Source: Mycolicibacterium austroafricanum | GTDB taxonomy: Bacteria; Actinomycetota; Actinomycetes; Mycobacteriales; Mycobacteriaceae | Length of the DNA stretch: 64,000 bases | Direction: 5' to 3' | Assembly: GCF_000612725.1 (NCBI RefSeq) | Contig: NZ_HG964453.1 | Location: forward strand, 145,010-209,009 | Shown here: positions 32,666-41,608 of the stretch, one piece after another | Position numbering within the stretch: position 1 is the stretch's first letter | Layout of the letters: each line of letters begins with the position of its first letter | Translations under genes and position numbers: made by a program | Notes under the pieces: model-generated | Told to the model about the DNA's origin: nothing | Database searches by the model: none | The model's input: only the letters and a program-made list of their open reading frames with translations

Positions 32666-33788
32666 GATCGAGGCCGACGGCCGGGCGTTGCGTTTCAGCC
32701 GTCGGGAGCGTGCCCTCGCGCAGATGGAGGCCCACGACCTCGACATGCTGGTGCTCGGACGTCAAGCCAATGTTCGCTACATCTCCGGTGCCCCGCAGCT
32801 GTGGGTGGTGGGCACCCGCCCGTTCGGGCCGATCTGCGAGTTCGTGCGTGCCACCGGTGAGATCCACCTCAACAGCACGTGGGACGAGGGGATCCCCGAG
32901 GAGATCCCGCACCAGAACCTGTACGGGTTCGCGTGGAACCCGATGACATTGGTCGGCATACTGCAGAGCATCAAGGGGGCCGACACCGTACGGCGGGTCG
33001 GAACCGATGCGCTGACACCGACGTTCGCCAAGCTGCTGCCGATGGCCTTCCCGCACGCGGACCTCGTCGACGCCGAGCAGGCCATGCAGGCGGCCCGGCG
33101 GATCAAGACGCCCGAAGAGGTGCAGGCGTTGCGTCGCGCGCTGGTGGTTGCCGAAGAAGGCCTGGCCGCGGGCGTTGCCGCGCTCCGTCCCGGTATAGCC
33201 GAGAAGGCGCTCGCCGGCGCCGTGCTGGAGGCTGAGGCGGCCGGTGGGGTCAGTACCCCCGCGACCCAGGATGCCGCCTGGGTGACATCGAAGGAGCATC
33301 CGTGGCGCCGCTCCGACGGCGACGGCCTGGTGCGCGAGGGTGACCTGGTGGCGATGTCGGCCGGGGTGCTGGCCGACGGATATGTCGCCGAGGTGGCCCG
33401 CACGCTCTATGTCGGCGACCCCACCGACGCCGTGCGCGCGCTCTACCGGCGCCGAGACGACCTGTGGGACAGGTTGCTCCAGGCCTGCCGCCCGGGCGCG
33501 CCCGTCAGCTCGCTGCTGGATGCCTACGGGCAGGCCGGTGAGCCTCTACCGGCGATGCCGGTGGCGCATGGCCTGGGACTGGGTTTCGACCCGCCGGTGG
33601 TGTCACCGAATCTGCGGGCGACCATGGAAGCCGAACGTCTCGAGGAGGGCATGGTGCTTGCGGTCACCGCCTATGTGTGGGAACAGGGGTTAGGCGGGGT
33701 GTTCACCCGCGACGCGGTCTTGATCACCGCCGACGGCGCCGAAATCCTCTCGACCGCACCGGCTTACGGTGAGTCCGTTCATGGCTGA
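32655..33788 (+). CDS. M24 family paralogue with degenerate metal site (pseudo-peptidase or creatinase-like)
   Basis: A 377-residue pita-bread protein homologous to its neighbour (31397-32665). At the metal positions it has Ser235 and Glu246 (SAGVLADGYVAE, spacing 11 conserved) instead of two Asp, keeps His305 (VAHGLGLGF), and has Thr338 (VTAYVW) and Arg352 (FTRDAV) instead of the two Glu. Four of five ligands are therefore changed. Creatinase has the same fold without metal, so a metal-free reaction or a non-catalytic partner role are both possible. It overlaps the upstream gene by 11 nt and the downstream crotonase by 8 nt. Confidence 0.85.
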   Translation: MGTEIEADGRALRFSRRERALAQMEAHDLDMLVLGRQANVRYISGAPQLWVVGTRPFGPICEFVRATGEIHLNSTWDEGIPEEIPHQNLYGFAWNPMTLVGILQSIKGADTVRRVGTDALTPTFAKLLPMAFPHADLVDAEQAMQAARRIKTPEEVQALRRALVVAEEGLAAGVAALRPGIAEKALAGAVLEAEAAGGVSTPATQDAAWVTSKEHPWRRSDGDGLVREGDLVAMSAGVLADGYVAEVARTLYVGDPTDAVRALYRRRDDLWDRLLQACRPGAPVSSLLDAYGQAGEPLPAMPVAHGLGLGFDPPVVSPNLRATMEAERLEEGMVLAVTAYVWEQGLGGVFTRDAVLITADGAEILSTAPAYGESVHG

Positions 33789-34764
33789 GCGGCCACAGCC
33801 CCCCGCCGCGGAGCGACCCGCGCCTGAGGAGATCATTCTCTACGACAAGGATCCGAAGACCAAGATCGCCACCATCACGTTCAACCGCCCGGAGTTCCTC
33901 AACGCGCCGACGTCGATGGCGCGGCTGCGCTATGCCGATGTGCTGCGTGCGGCCAACACCGACAACGACGTGAAGGTGGTGATCATCCGCGGCGTCGGCG
34001 ACAACCTTGGCAGCGGCGCCGACCTTCCGGAGTTCATGGAGGGCAACGACAATCCGGCCGCGCGGTTGGCCGAGTTGCGCCTTGAGGATGACGGCGTGGG
34101 TGAGGTGACCTATCCGCCGAAGGGCACGTTCCGCAACGGGGCCACCATCAGCGCCTGGTACGCCAACTCTCAGGCCGGAAACCGCGCGCTGCAGGATTTC
34201 AAGAAGATCAGCATCGTCGAAGCCAAGGGTTACTGCTACGGCTGGCACTTCTATCAGTGCGCCGACGCCGACCTGGTGATCTCGTCCGACGATGCGCTGT
34301 TCGGTCACCCGTCGTTCCGCTATCACGGCTGGGGCCCGCGGATGTGGACGTGGGTGCAGATGATGGGTCTGCGCAAGTTCCAGGAGATGGTCTTCACCGG
34401 CCGTCCGTTCACCGCAGCCGAGATGTACGACTGCAATTTCCTGAACAAGGTGGTCACTCGCGACCAGCTGGAGGCCGAAACCCGGAAGTACGCGCTGGCG
34501 TGTGCCCGGAACCGCCCGGTGGACACCGTGTTTCAGCAGAAGATGTTCTTCGAGATCTTCAAGCAGCAGCAGGGCGAGTACATGGGCAGCCTGCTCAGCG
34601 CGTTCTTCGAGTCGATGGGCAACGGCGTCGCCAACGACAGCGACGACGACCTCGACATGTTCGAGTCGATCGACAGCGGTCTGTCCGCCGCGGTCAACGA
34701 CAACGACAGCAAGTTCCCGCCCGAATTCCGGTTGAGCAAGCGCAACCGGGCCAAGAAGGACTAG
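33781..34764 (+). CDS. Enoyl-CoA hydratase/isomerase (crotonase family), extended
   Basis: A 327-residue crotonase, longer than the standard 260. It has TITFNRPEFLNAPTS, the first oxyanion block LGSGADLPEF, and AKGYCYGWHFYQCADADLVISSDD for the second. An insertion (about residues 90-130) with NGATISAWYANSQAGN and a Lys/Asp-rich tail set it apart. Likely hydrates an unsaturated CoA ester or acts as a C-C hydrolase. ATG 33781 is preferred; a GTG at 33769 is also in frame. Confidence 0.87.
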   Translation: MAERPQPPAAERPAPEEIILYDKDPKTKIATITFNRPEFLNAPTSMARLRYADVLRAANTDNDVKVVIIRGVGDNLGSGADLPEFMEGNDNPAARLAELRLEDDGVGEVTYPPKGTFRNGATISAWYANSQAGNRALQDFKKISIVEAKGYCYGWHFYQCADADLVISSDDALFGHPSFRYHGWGPRMWTWVQMMGLRKFQEMVFTGRPFTAAEMYDCNFLNKVVTRDQLEAETRKYALACARNRPVDTVFQQKMFFEIFKQQQGEYMGSLLSAFFESMGNGVANDSDDDLDMFESIDSGLSAAVNDNDSKFPPEFRLSKRNRAKKD

Positions 34765-34771
34765 AGCTTCG

Positions 34772-37258
34772 GTGCCCCCAGTGCCTGATCCGCCGCTCAC
34801 CGGCTACGTCGTCGTCGACCTGTCCAGCGGGATCGCCGGCGCGTACTGCACGAAACTGCTCGCCGACGGCGGGGCTCGGGTCGTCAAAGTCGAGGCGCCG
34901 CAGGGTGATCCGCTGCGGTGCTGGTCGGCGTCCGGCGCGGGCGCCGAATCGGGCCCCGGCGCGGGCGCCGAATCGGGCCCCGGCGCCGACGGCGCCCTGT
35001 TCTCGTTCCTGGCGTGCTCGAAGCACTCGGTGGTGGCCGAACCCGATGCCGACGGTGAACTCGTCGACGCACTGCTGGCCGAGGCGGACGCGGTGATCTG
35101 GTCGCGTGGGCCGGGGATGGCTGAGCGCCCCGAGTTCGCGCCCGCGGAGATCCGGAACCGCCATCCGCATCTCACGGTCACCGCGATCACCCCGTTCGGT
35201 CTGGAGGGGCCTTGGTGCGACCGTCCCGCAACGGAATTCACCCTTCAGGCGTGGTCGGGCGGTATCGTCGGCCTGGGTCGGGGCGCCCCGGACCGGGCGC
35301 CCGTGTACGTCGGCGGCCAGGTCGGTGAGTACCTCGCGGGCGCGTACGCCAGCGCGGCCACGCTGGCGTCACGCATGCGCGGCGGCGCAGAGTCGATCGA
35401 CCTGTCGATGCTGGAGACCGCGATCCTCGGGCTCACCTACTACCCGGTGAGTTACTTCGAGATGTTGGGCCGGCCGTGGCGTGACGCGCGAAGGTTGACG
35501 GTGCCGGGCATCGCCCGCGCCAAGGACGGCCTGGTCGACATCGGCTGCGGCACAGCCCAGCAGTGGTTCGATCTATGCGCGATGACCGGACACGTCGAGT
35601 GGATCGACGAGGACTCGCCGCTGTCGATCACCCAGCAGGCCAACGAGAAGGCTGACGAGCTCTACGCTTGGGTCGCCGACCAGACCGTCGACGAGATCCG
35701 TGACCTGGCGACGGCGTTCCGCATTCCCAACGCCCCGGTGGCCAACGGCGCCAACGTCGAGACGCTCGACCACTTCGTGCAACGCGGCTCGTTCCTCGTC
35801 AACCCCCGTGACGGCTTCACCCAGCCCGCGCCCCCGTACCGGATGAGCCCGGCGACGCTGCGACCGCCGACACCCGCACCCCGCCTCGGCGAGCACACCG
35901 AGCACTACCGCTCACTCTCGGTCCCGCGGAATAGCATTCCTGGTCGCGATTCGAGCTCGACGACCGCCGGGAATGTCCCCCGCAAGCGGGTGGTGCCCCC
36001 AATTCCGCGGAAAGACAGCTTGCCGCTGGAGGGGTTGCGCGTCGTCGACATGACGACCTTCTGGGCCGGACCGAGCTGCACGCATCTCCTGGCCATGCTC
36101 GGCGCCGACGTCATCCACGTCGAGTCCACCCGCCACCCGGACGGCACCCGGTTGATCGCCGGCATCCCTGTCACCGAAGACAAATGGTGGGAGCGGTCGC
36201 CGATCTTCTCCGGGCTGAACACCAACAAGCGCGGCATCACGCTGAACCTGCAGAGCGACACCGGCAGAGACCTCCTCAAGAAACTGATCGCCACCGCCGA
36301 CGTCGTCGTCGAGAACTTCACCCCGCGCGTGCTGGAGAGCATGGGCCTGACCTACGACGCGGTGAGGGCCGTGAAGCCCGACGTCATCATGGCCCGCATG
36401 CCGGGATTCGGACTGGACGGGCCCTGGCGCGACAACCCGGCCTTCGCCTACGTTATCGAGGCAGCCGCCGGGATCAGCTGGCTGACCGGCTATCCCGACC
36501 TCAATCCGTTCGAGCCGTACTCGGTCGGCGACCCGAACGCGGGCGTCCACGCGCTCAACGCGATCCTGCTGGCGCTGGAGCATCGCCGCCGCACCGGTGA
36601 GGGGTCGATGGTCGAGGCCGCGATGGTCGACGCCGCGCTCAACGTCGCCGCCGAGCAGGTGATCGAGTACTCCGCCTACGGCGCACTGCTGCAGCGGGCC
36701 GGTAACCGCGGTCCCACGGCGGCCCCGCAGAACCTCTACCTCACCAACGAGATCGACGAGTTCGGCCGTGACGACTGCTGGGTGGCGATCGCGGTGGCCA
36801 CCGACGCCCACTGGGCCGGGCTGTGCCAGGCACTGGGACGGCCAGGGTGGGCGATGGTCGACGAGCTCGCCACCGCGCCGGGCCGACGCGCCCATCACGA
36901 CCTGATCGACCGGCACCTGGCCGCATGGTGCGCGGAGCGCACCGGGGACCAGATCGTCACCGCCCTGTGGGACAACGGCGTTCCGGCGGCCAAGGTGATG
37001 CAGCCGCACCGCCAGACCGAGATCCCGCAGCTGGCCTCGCGCGGGTTCTTCGAATACGTCCAACACCCCGTCAACCCCACCACCCGGCACAGCACCCTGC
37101 CGTTTCGGAGTTCCCGCGGACCGGACCGGGTGCACACCGCGCCGGCGCCGCTGCTGGGCGAACACAACCGCGAGGTGCTGGCCGAGCTCGGGGTCACCGA
37201 CGACGAGCTCGGGCGACTTGAGGTCGATGGGGTCATCGGCACCGCGCCGGCCCGCTAG
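34772..37258 (+). CDS. Double-module CaiB/BaiF CoA-transferase (fused tandem domains)
   Basis: An 828-residue protein with two full family III CoA-transferase modules. Module 1 (about 8-385) has DLSSGIAGAYCTKLLADGGARVV. Module 2 (about 416-828) has LRVVDMTTFWAGPSCTHLLAMLGADV, LNTNKRGITLNLQS and AFAYVIEAAAGISW. The linker (385-412) is low-complexity and its DNA contains a hairpin resembling an intergenic one. Module 1 also has a 24-bp tandem repeat giving GAGAESGP twice. Single-module relatives normally interlock as dimers; here the fusion could provide the dimer in one chain. The modules are not identical, so one may be non-catalytic. GTG start. Confidence 0.88.
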   Translation: MPPVPDPPLTGYVVVDLSSGIAGAYCTKLLADGGARVVKVEAPQGDPLRCWSASGAGAESGPGAGAESGPGADGALFSFLACSKHSVVAEPDADGELVDALLAEADAVIWSRGPGMAERPEFAPAEIRNRHPHLTVTAITPFGLEGPWCDRPATEFTLQAWSGGIVGLGRGAPDRAPVYVGGQVGEYLAGAYASAATLASRMRGGAESIDLSMLETAILGLTYYPVSYFEMLGRPWRDARRLTVPGIARAKDGLVDIGCGTAQQWFDLCAMTGHVEWIDEDSPLSITQQANEKADELYAWVADQTVDEIRDLATAFRIPNAPVANGANVETLDHFVQRGSFLVNPRDGFTQPAPPYRMSPATLRPPTPAPRLGEHTEHYRSLSVPRNSIPGRDSSSTTAGNVPRKRVVPPIPRKDSLPLEGLRVVDMTTFWAGPSCTHLLAMLGADVIHVESTRHPDGTRLIAGIPVTEDKWWERSPIFSGLNTNKRGITLNLQSDTGRDLLKKLIATADVVVENFTPRVLESMGLTYDAVRAVKPDVIMARMPGFGLDGPWRDNPAFAYVIEAAAGISWLTGYPDLNPFEPYSVGDPNAGVHALNAILLALEHRRRTGEGSMVEAAMVDAALNVAAEQVIEYSAYGALLQRAGNRGPTAAPQNLYLTNEIDEFGRDDCWVAIAVATDAHWAGLCQALGRPGWAMVDELATAPGRRAHHDLIDRHLAAWCAERTGDQIVTALWDNGVPAAKVMQPHRQTEIPQLASRGFFEYVQHPVNPTTRHSTLPFRSSRGPDRVHTAPAPLLGEHNREVLAELGVTDDELGRLEVDGVIGTAPAR
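34934..34981 (+). repeat. 24-bp tandem duplication inside the CoA-transferase gene
   Basis: The 24-bp unit GGCGCGGGCGCCGAATCGGG (plus CCCC) occurs twice in tandem, starting at 34934 and 34958, followed by a partial third unit. It encodes the eight residues GAGAESGP twice, in a surface-like linker of module 1. Confidence 0.85.
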
Positions 37259-37269
37259 CCTGCTTCGGT

Positions 37270-38076
37270 ATGACCATCGCCCCGTCGGACATCCTGCTCA
37301 CCGGCCGCGTCGCTGTCGTCACCGGCGGGGGTGCGGGAATCGGCAAGGGAATCGCCCACGGGCTGGCGGCATTCGGTGCGTCCGTGGCGATCTGGGAGCG
37401 TGACCCGCAGACCTGCGGGGAGGCCGCGGCCTCGGTGGGCGCCCTCGGCCTGCCCACCGATGTCCGCGACGCCGAGGCCGTGCAGGCGGCGCTGGAGCGC
37501 ACCGAGCGCGAGCTGGGGACCGTCTCCATCCTGGTCAACAACGCCGGTGGGACGTTCAACTCGCCCCTGCTGGAAACGTCGGAGAACGGCTGGGACGCGT
37601 TGTACCGCAGCAACCTCCGGCATGTGCTGCTCTGTACCCAGCGGGTTGCGCGCCGCCTTGTCGAGGTCGGACAACCGGGCAGCGTCATCAACATCACCTC
37701 GATCGAGGGCAGCCGGGCGGCACCGGGCTACGCCGCCTACGCCGCCGCCAAGGCCGGCGTCGTCAACTACACCAAGACCGCCTCCTTCGAGCTGGCCCCG
37801 CACCGCATCCGCGTCAACGCCCTGGCCCCGGACCTCACCATGACGGAGGGGCTGCAGAAGCTCGCCTTCGGTGATCTCTCGGGGACGATGGCCGACATGG
37901 TGCCGATGCGACGCGTCGGCCACGTCGACGAGATGGCCTCCGCAGCAGTCTTTCTCGCATCAGATATGGCCGCCTACATCACCGGGCAGACGATCCATGT
38001 GGACGGCGGCACCGCGGCGGCCGGGGGTTGGTACTTCCACCCCGAGACCGGTGTACCAACGCTCGGCCCCGCGTGA
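37270..38076 (+). CDS. SDR-family oxidoreductase
   Basis: A 268-residue SDR with VVTGGGAGIGKGIAHGL, ILVNNAGG, NITSIEGS and YAAAKAG (Tyr-x3-Lys), and IHVDGGTAAAGGWYFHP at the end. It would act as an alcohol dehydrogenase/ketoreductase. Last gene of the long plus-strand run; 11 nt after the CoA-transferase stop. Its stop lies 3 nt before that of the convergent epimerase, so there is no visible terminator. Confidence 0.9.
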   Translation: MTIAPSDILLTGRVAVVTGGGAGIGKGIAHGLAAFGASVAIWERDPQTCGEAAASVGALGLPTDVRDAEAVQAALERTERELGTVSILVNNAGGTFNSPLLETSENGWDALYRSNLRHVLLCTQRVARRLVEVGQPGSVINITSIEGSRAAPGYAAYAAAKAGVVNYTKTASFELAPHRIRVNALAPDLTMTEGLQKLAFGDLSGTMADMVPMRRVGHVDEMASAAVFLASDMAAYITGQTIHVDGGTAAAGGWYFHPETGVPTLGPA

Positions 38077-38079
38077 CCC

Positions 38080-39150
38080 CTACGAATCGGGCGACGGGTC
38101 GCCGATCCCGCGCTTGATCGCGCCCCACGGATCGGCGTACTGGCCGGGCTGCTTCCAGTAGGCCGAGCGCCGCTTGAGAACTGCCCGCACCAGCGGCGCG
38201 AACACCGGCAGCACATAGCGCGAGGCGCCGGCACGCCGCTGGGCCTCATCGAGCATGTTCTGCCACGAATAGTGCTGGAACTGTAGGGCTTCCTGCGCGC
38301 GGCGGGTGTCCATCCAGTCGGTGACGAACCAGTTCTCGTCGCTGTTGGGGTCGCCGTTGCGGCCCGGCACCAGGCCACCCTTGAGGCCGCGCGATTCGGC
38401 CAGCGCGCGGCCGACGTCACCTTGAAGCACGCGATGCGAGTCGTCGCCGGCGATCAACAGGATCTCACGAGCCACATCGGCCGTCGTCGCCGCGGCGAAA
38501 GCCCATGCCACATCGCGCACATCGACCGTGTGTATTCGGCCGTCAGCGGGAAGCACGCTCTCGAAGTACAGCGCATCCGCGCTGAACGGAATGGCGTTGG
38601 GATCCGTGCTGAGCACCCCGCCCAGACGTAGCACCACCCACTCCAGCGACGAGGCGCGCACGATCGCCTCGGCCTCGGCCTTGTGCGCGCTGTAGAGATC
38701 GGAGTGCTTCATCGGCATGTCGGCGGTGACCGGACCGGCCGACTTGTACGGGTTGCGTGCGCCGTACACCGCGTTGCTGGACGCCTGGACGAAACGCGGG
38801 GGAGTGGGCTGAGCCTCCGCGATACGCACGAGCGTCGCGGTCGCTTCGACGTTGACGCGCCGGGCGAGGGCGCGATTCTTGTAGATCGCCGGCGGGATGA
38901 TCGCCGCGAGGTGGATGATCACCGCGGGCGCGACCTCGGAAACCAATGCGGAAGTCTGTTCGGCGTCGGTGAGATCGGTCCAGCGGACCGTGACGCCGGC
39001 AGGCAGCTGAGCGGCCGACGCGCGGTTGGCCGGGGTGTCGAGATCGGCGACCACGACGCTGCGGCCCAACTCGACAAGTCGACGGACCGTTGCCGAGCCG
39101 ACGAGCCCGAAGCCTCCGGTGACGAGCACGGTACCGGATGTACCCGACAT
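38080..39150 (-). CDS. NAD-dependent epimerase/dehydratase (extended SDR)
   Basis: A 356-residue extended SDR: LVTGGFGLVGSATVRRLVELG (Rossmann), HLAAIIPP, and SDLYSAHKAEAE (Tyr-x3-Lys). It might act on a sugar nucleotide, but the cluster context and the C-terminal region with SDENWFVTDWMDT and KRRSAYWKQPGQ fit the 3-beta-hydroxysteroid dehydrogenase/isomerase-like or reductase branch better. ATG 39150 (MSGTSGTVLV) fits the fold start; the longer frame is ignored. Divergent from the acyltransferase gene. Confidence 0.85.
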   Translation of the reverse strand: MSGTSGTVLVTGGFGLVGSATVRRLVELGRSVVVADLDTPANRASAAQLPAGVTVRWTDLTDAEQTSALVSEVAPAVIIHLAAIIPPAIYKNRALARRVNVEATATLVRIAEAQPTPPRFVQASSNAVYGARNPYKSAGPVTADMPMKHSDLYSAHKAEAEAIVRASSLEWVVLRLGGVLSTDPNAIPFSADALYFESVLPADGRIHTVDVRDVAWAFAAATTADVAREILLIAGDDSHRVLQGDVGRALAESRGLKGGLVPGRNGDPNSDENWFVTDWMDTRRAQEALQFQHYSWQNMLDEAQRRAGASRYVLPVFAPLVRAVLKRRSAYWKQPGQYADPWGAIKRGIGDPSPDS

Positions 39151-39168
39151 CCAAAGCCTCCAACCTGC

Positions 39169-39195
39169 GGATATGACATTCTCTTTCCCGGAGAG
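39169..39195. promoter_or_regulatory. Degenerate operator: ATTCTC half-site with N7-GAGAG
   Basis: In the 61-bp divergent epimerase/acyltransferase gap lies ATTCTC (39178-39183), then seven bases and GAGAG (39191-39195). Upstream GGATATGAC is a weak left arm of the usual family. The same ATTCTC-N7-GAGAA arrangement occurs at 54495-54512. Confidence 0.4.
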
Positions 39196-39211
39196 TAGCA
39201 TATCCGGAACC

Positions 39212-40009
39212 ATGTCCGACGAGCTCGCCGAGACGGCCAAGTGGGATCCCGGGTTCACCCGGCGGATCACGGGCTGGGTGGGCCCGGTGATCCGACGATA
39301 CTTCCGGGCAGAGGTCCGCGACATCGAATCCGTGCCCGCCGAGGGCGGCGTTCTGATCGTGTCCAACCACTCCGGCGGCATGCTCACGCCCGACGTGATG
39401 GTCTTCGCGCCCGCGTTCTACGAACATTTCGGCTACGACCGGCCCCTCTACACGCTCGCCCATTACGGGGTGCTCATCGGACCGCTCGGCGACCTGTTGC
39501 GCCGCGCCGGTGTCATCGAAGCCAGCCGGGACAACGCCGCCGAGGCGCTGCGGTCCGGGGCGGTGGTCCTGGTCTTTCCCGGCGGTGACTACGACTCGTA
39601 CCGGCCGACCATGGCGGCCAATGTGGTCGATTTCGCGGGCCGTACCGGATATGTCCGCGCGGCGCTCGAATCCGGGGTGCCGATCGTGCCGGTGGTGTCG
39701 ATCGGTGCGCAGGAGACCCAGATGTTCCTGGCGCGGGGCGACGCGATCGCGCGCCGGATCGGGTTGACCCGCGCCCGGATGGAGATCCTGCCCGTCAGCA
39801 TCGGGTTTCCGTTCGGCCTGTCGGTACTGGTCCCGCCGAACCTGCCGCTGCCATCCAAGATCGTCACCCAGGTGCTGGAGCCGATCGACATCACCGCGCA
39901 GTTCGGCCAAGACCCCGACATCGACGAGGTCGACTATCACGTGAGATCGGTGATGCAGGCCGCGCTCGACGAACTCGCCCGCAACCGCCGCTTCCCGGTG
40001 CTCGGCTGA
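39212..40009 (+). CDS. Lysophospholipid acyltransferase-family protein (PlsC-like)
   Basis: A 265-residue acyltransferase. The acceptor motif is SNHSGGMLTPDV with the catalytic histidine, followed by FPGGDYDSYRP, which matches the glycerolipid acyltransferase FP[E]G-type block. It lacks a clear transmembrane segment, as in a mycobacterial group next to wax ester synthases. Role: acyl transfer to a lysophospholipid or lipid alcohol, with the FadD beside it (40015) supplying acyl-CoA. ATG 39212 (MSDELAETAK) is chosen; the longer frame starts inside the divergent promoter. Confidence 0.88.
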   Translation: MSDELAETAKWDPGFTRRITGWVGPVIRRYFRAEVRDIESVPAEGGVLIVSNHSGGMLTPDVMVFAPAFYEHFGYDRPLYTLAHYGVLIGPLGDLLRRAGVIEASRDNAAEALRSGAVVLVFPGGDYDSYRPTMAANVVDFAGRTGYVRAALESGVPIVPVVSIGAQETQMFLARGDAIARRIGLTRARMEILPVSIGFPFGLSVLVPPNLPLPSKIVTQVLEPIDITAQFGQDPDIDEVDYHVRSVMQAALDELARNRRFPVLG

Positions 40010-40014
40010 ACGCC

Positions 40015-41607
40015 ATGGCCGATCCGCTGGGACTGCTCGCGACGCTCTGGCGTGCCCGACTGATCGCGCCGATGCGTCCCGACAGGTACCTGCGGATGGG
40101 CCTGGCGATGCGCCGGGCGGGCCTCACCGCAACCGTCGGTTTCGCCGCAGCCGCCCAGCGATGCCCCGACCTGCCCGGCATCATCGACGAACTCGGCACC
40201 CTGACGTGGAAGCAGCTCGACGACCGCTGTGACGCGTTGGCCGCGGCGCTGCAAAAGCACACCCCGAGAACCGTTGCGGTGATGTGCCGTAACCATCGCG
40301 GATTCGTGGAGGCGCTGGTCGGAGCCAACCGGATCGGCGCCGATGTGCTGCTGTTGAACACGTCGTTCGCGGGGCCCGCGATGGCCGAGGTCATCGAGCG
40401 CGAGGGCGCCGATATCGTGATCTACGACCAGGAATTCACCGCGACCGTCGACCGCGCGCTGCGTGACGTCCCGGGGACGACCAGGATCCTCGCGTGGACG
40501 GACGCCGACGACGGCAGTACCACACTCGAGGCCCTGATCGACGCGCATCTCGGACAGCGCCCTGAGCCCGCGACGCGCAAGAGCGACATCATCCTGCTCA
40601 CCTCGGGCACCACCGGAACGCCCAAGGGAGCCAAGCGTTCCGCGGGCAGTGGCGGCGCGAGTGACCTCAAGGCCGTCCTCGACCGCACCCCGTGGCGGGC
40701 GGGGGAACCGATCGTCATCGCCGCCCCGATGTTCCACGCCTGGGGGTTCTCCCAGCTGCTGTTCGCCGCACTGCTGGCCTGCCCCATCGTCACCCGCCGC
40801 AAGTTCGACCCCGAGGCGACGCTGGCGTTGATCGACCGCCACCGCGCCACCGGTCTCGCCGTCGTCCCGGTGATGTTCGACCGCATCATGGAGCTGCCCG
40901 CAGAAGTGCGAAACCGCTACAGCGGCAGGTCGCTGCGGTTCGCCACCGCGTCCGGCTCACGGATGCGTCCCGACGTCGTCACCGCGTTCATGGACCAATT
41001 CGGCGACGTGATCTACAACAACTACAACGCCACCGAGGCCGGCATGATCGCCACCGCAACTCCGGCCGATCTGCGCGCCGCTCCGGACACCGCGGGCAGG
41101 GCCGCCGACGGCACCGAACTGCGCATTCTGGACGCCGAGCACCGGGATGTGCCTACCGGTGAGGTCGGACAGATCTTCGTGCGCAGCTCGACGTTGTTCG
41201 ACGGCTACACCTCGGGAACCACCAAAGCCTTTCACGACGGTTTCATGGCCTCGGGCGACATGGGCTATCTCGACGGGGCGGGACGGCTGTTCGTCGTCGG
41301 GCGCGACGACGAGATGATCGTTTCGGGCGGCGAAAACGTCTATCCCATCGAGGTGGAGAAGACGCTCACCACCCACGCCGCCGTCGCGGAGGCTGCCGTC
41401 CTCGGGGTCGACGACGAACAATACGGACAGCGGCTGGCCGCGTTCGTCGTACCTGCCGCGGGCGCCAGCGTCACGGTCGAGGAGCTCAAGCAGCACGTTC
41501 GTGAGAACCTCGCGAACTACAAAGTGCCGCGCGACATCACGATCATGGCGGAGCTTCCGCGCGGCAGCACCGGCAAGATTCTGCGCAACGAGCTGCGCGG
41601 TCGCTGA
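40015..41607 (+). CDS. Long-chain-type acyl-CoA synthetase (FadD)
   Basis: A 530-residue ANL enzyme: LLTSGTTGTPKGAKR (P-loop), APMFHAWGF, NNYNATEAG (adenine block), FMASGDMGYLDGAGRL, SGGENVYPIEVEKTL and GSTGKILRNEL with the catalytic lysine. The FHAWGF and YNATEAG variants are typical of the mycobacterial FadD12-like group. Likely makes acyl-CoA for the acyltransferase and for the WS/DGAT encoded convergently at 41609. Starts 5 nt after the acyltransferase stop; ends 1 nt from the convergent gene. Confidence 0.93.
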   Translation: MADPLGLLATLWRARLIAPMRPDRYLRMGLAMRRAGLTATVGFAAAAQRCPDLPGIIDELGTLTWKQLDDRCDALAAALQKHTPRTVAVMCRNHRGFVEALVGANRIGADVLLLNTSFAGPAMAEVIEREGADIVIYDQEFTATVDRALRDVPGTTRILAWTDADDGSTTLEALIDAHLGQRPEPATRKSDIILLTSGTTGTPKGAKRSAGSGGASDLKAVLDRTPWRAGEPIVIAAPMFHAWGFSQLLFAALLACPIVTRRKFDPEATLALIDRHRATGLAVVPVMFDRIMELPAEVRNRYSGRSLRFATASGSRMRPDVVTAFMDQFGDVIYNNYNATEAGMIATATPADLRAAPDTAGRAADGTELRILDAEHRDVPTGEVGQIFVRSSTLFDGYTSGTTKAFHDGFMASGDMGYLDGAGRLFVVGRDDEMIVSGGENVYPIEVEKTLTTHAAVAEAAVLGVDDEQYGQRLAAFVVPAAGASVTVEELKQHVRENLANYKVPRDITIMAELPRGSTGKILRNELRGR

Positions 41608-41608
41608 G

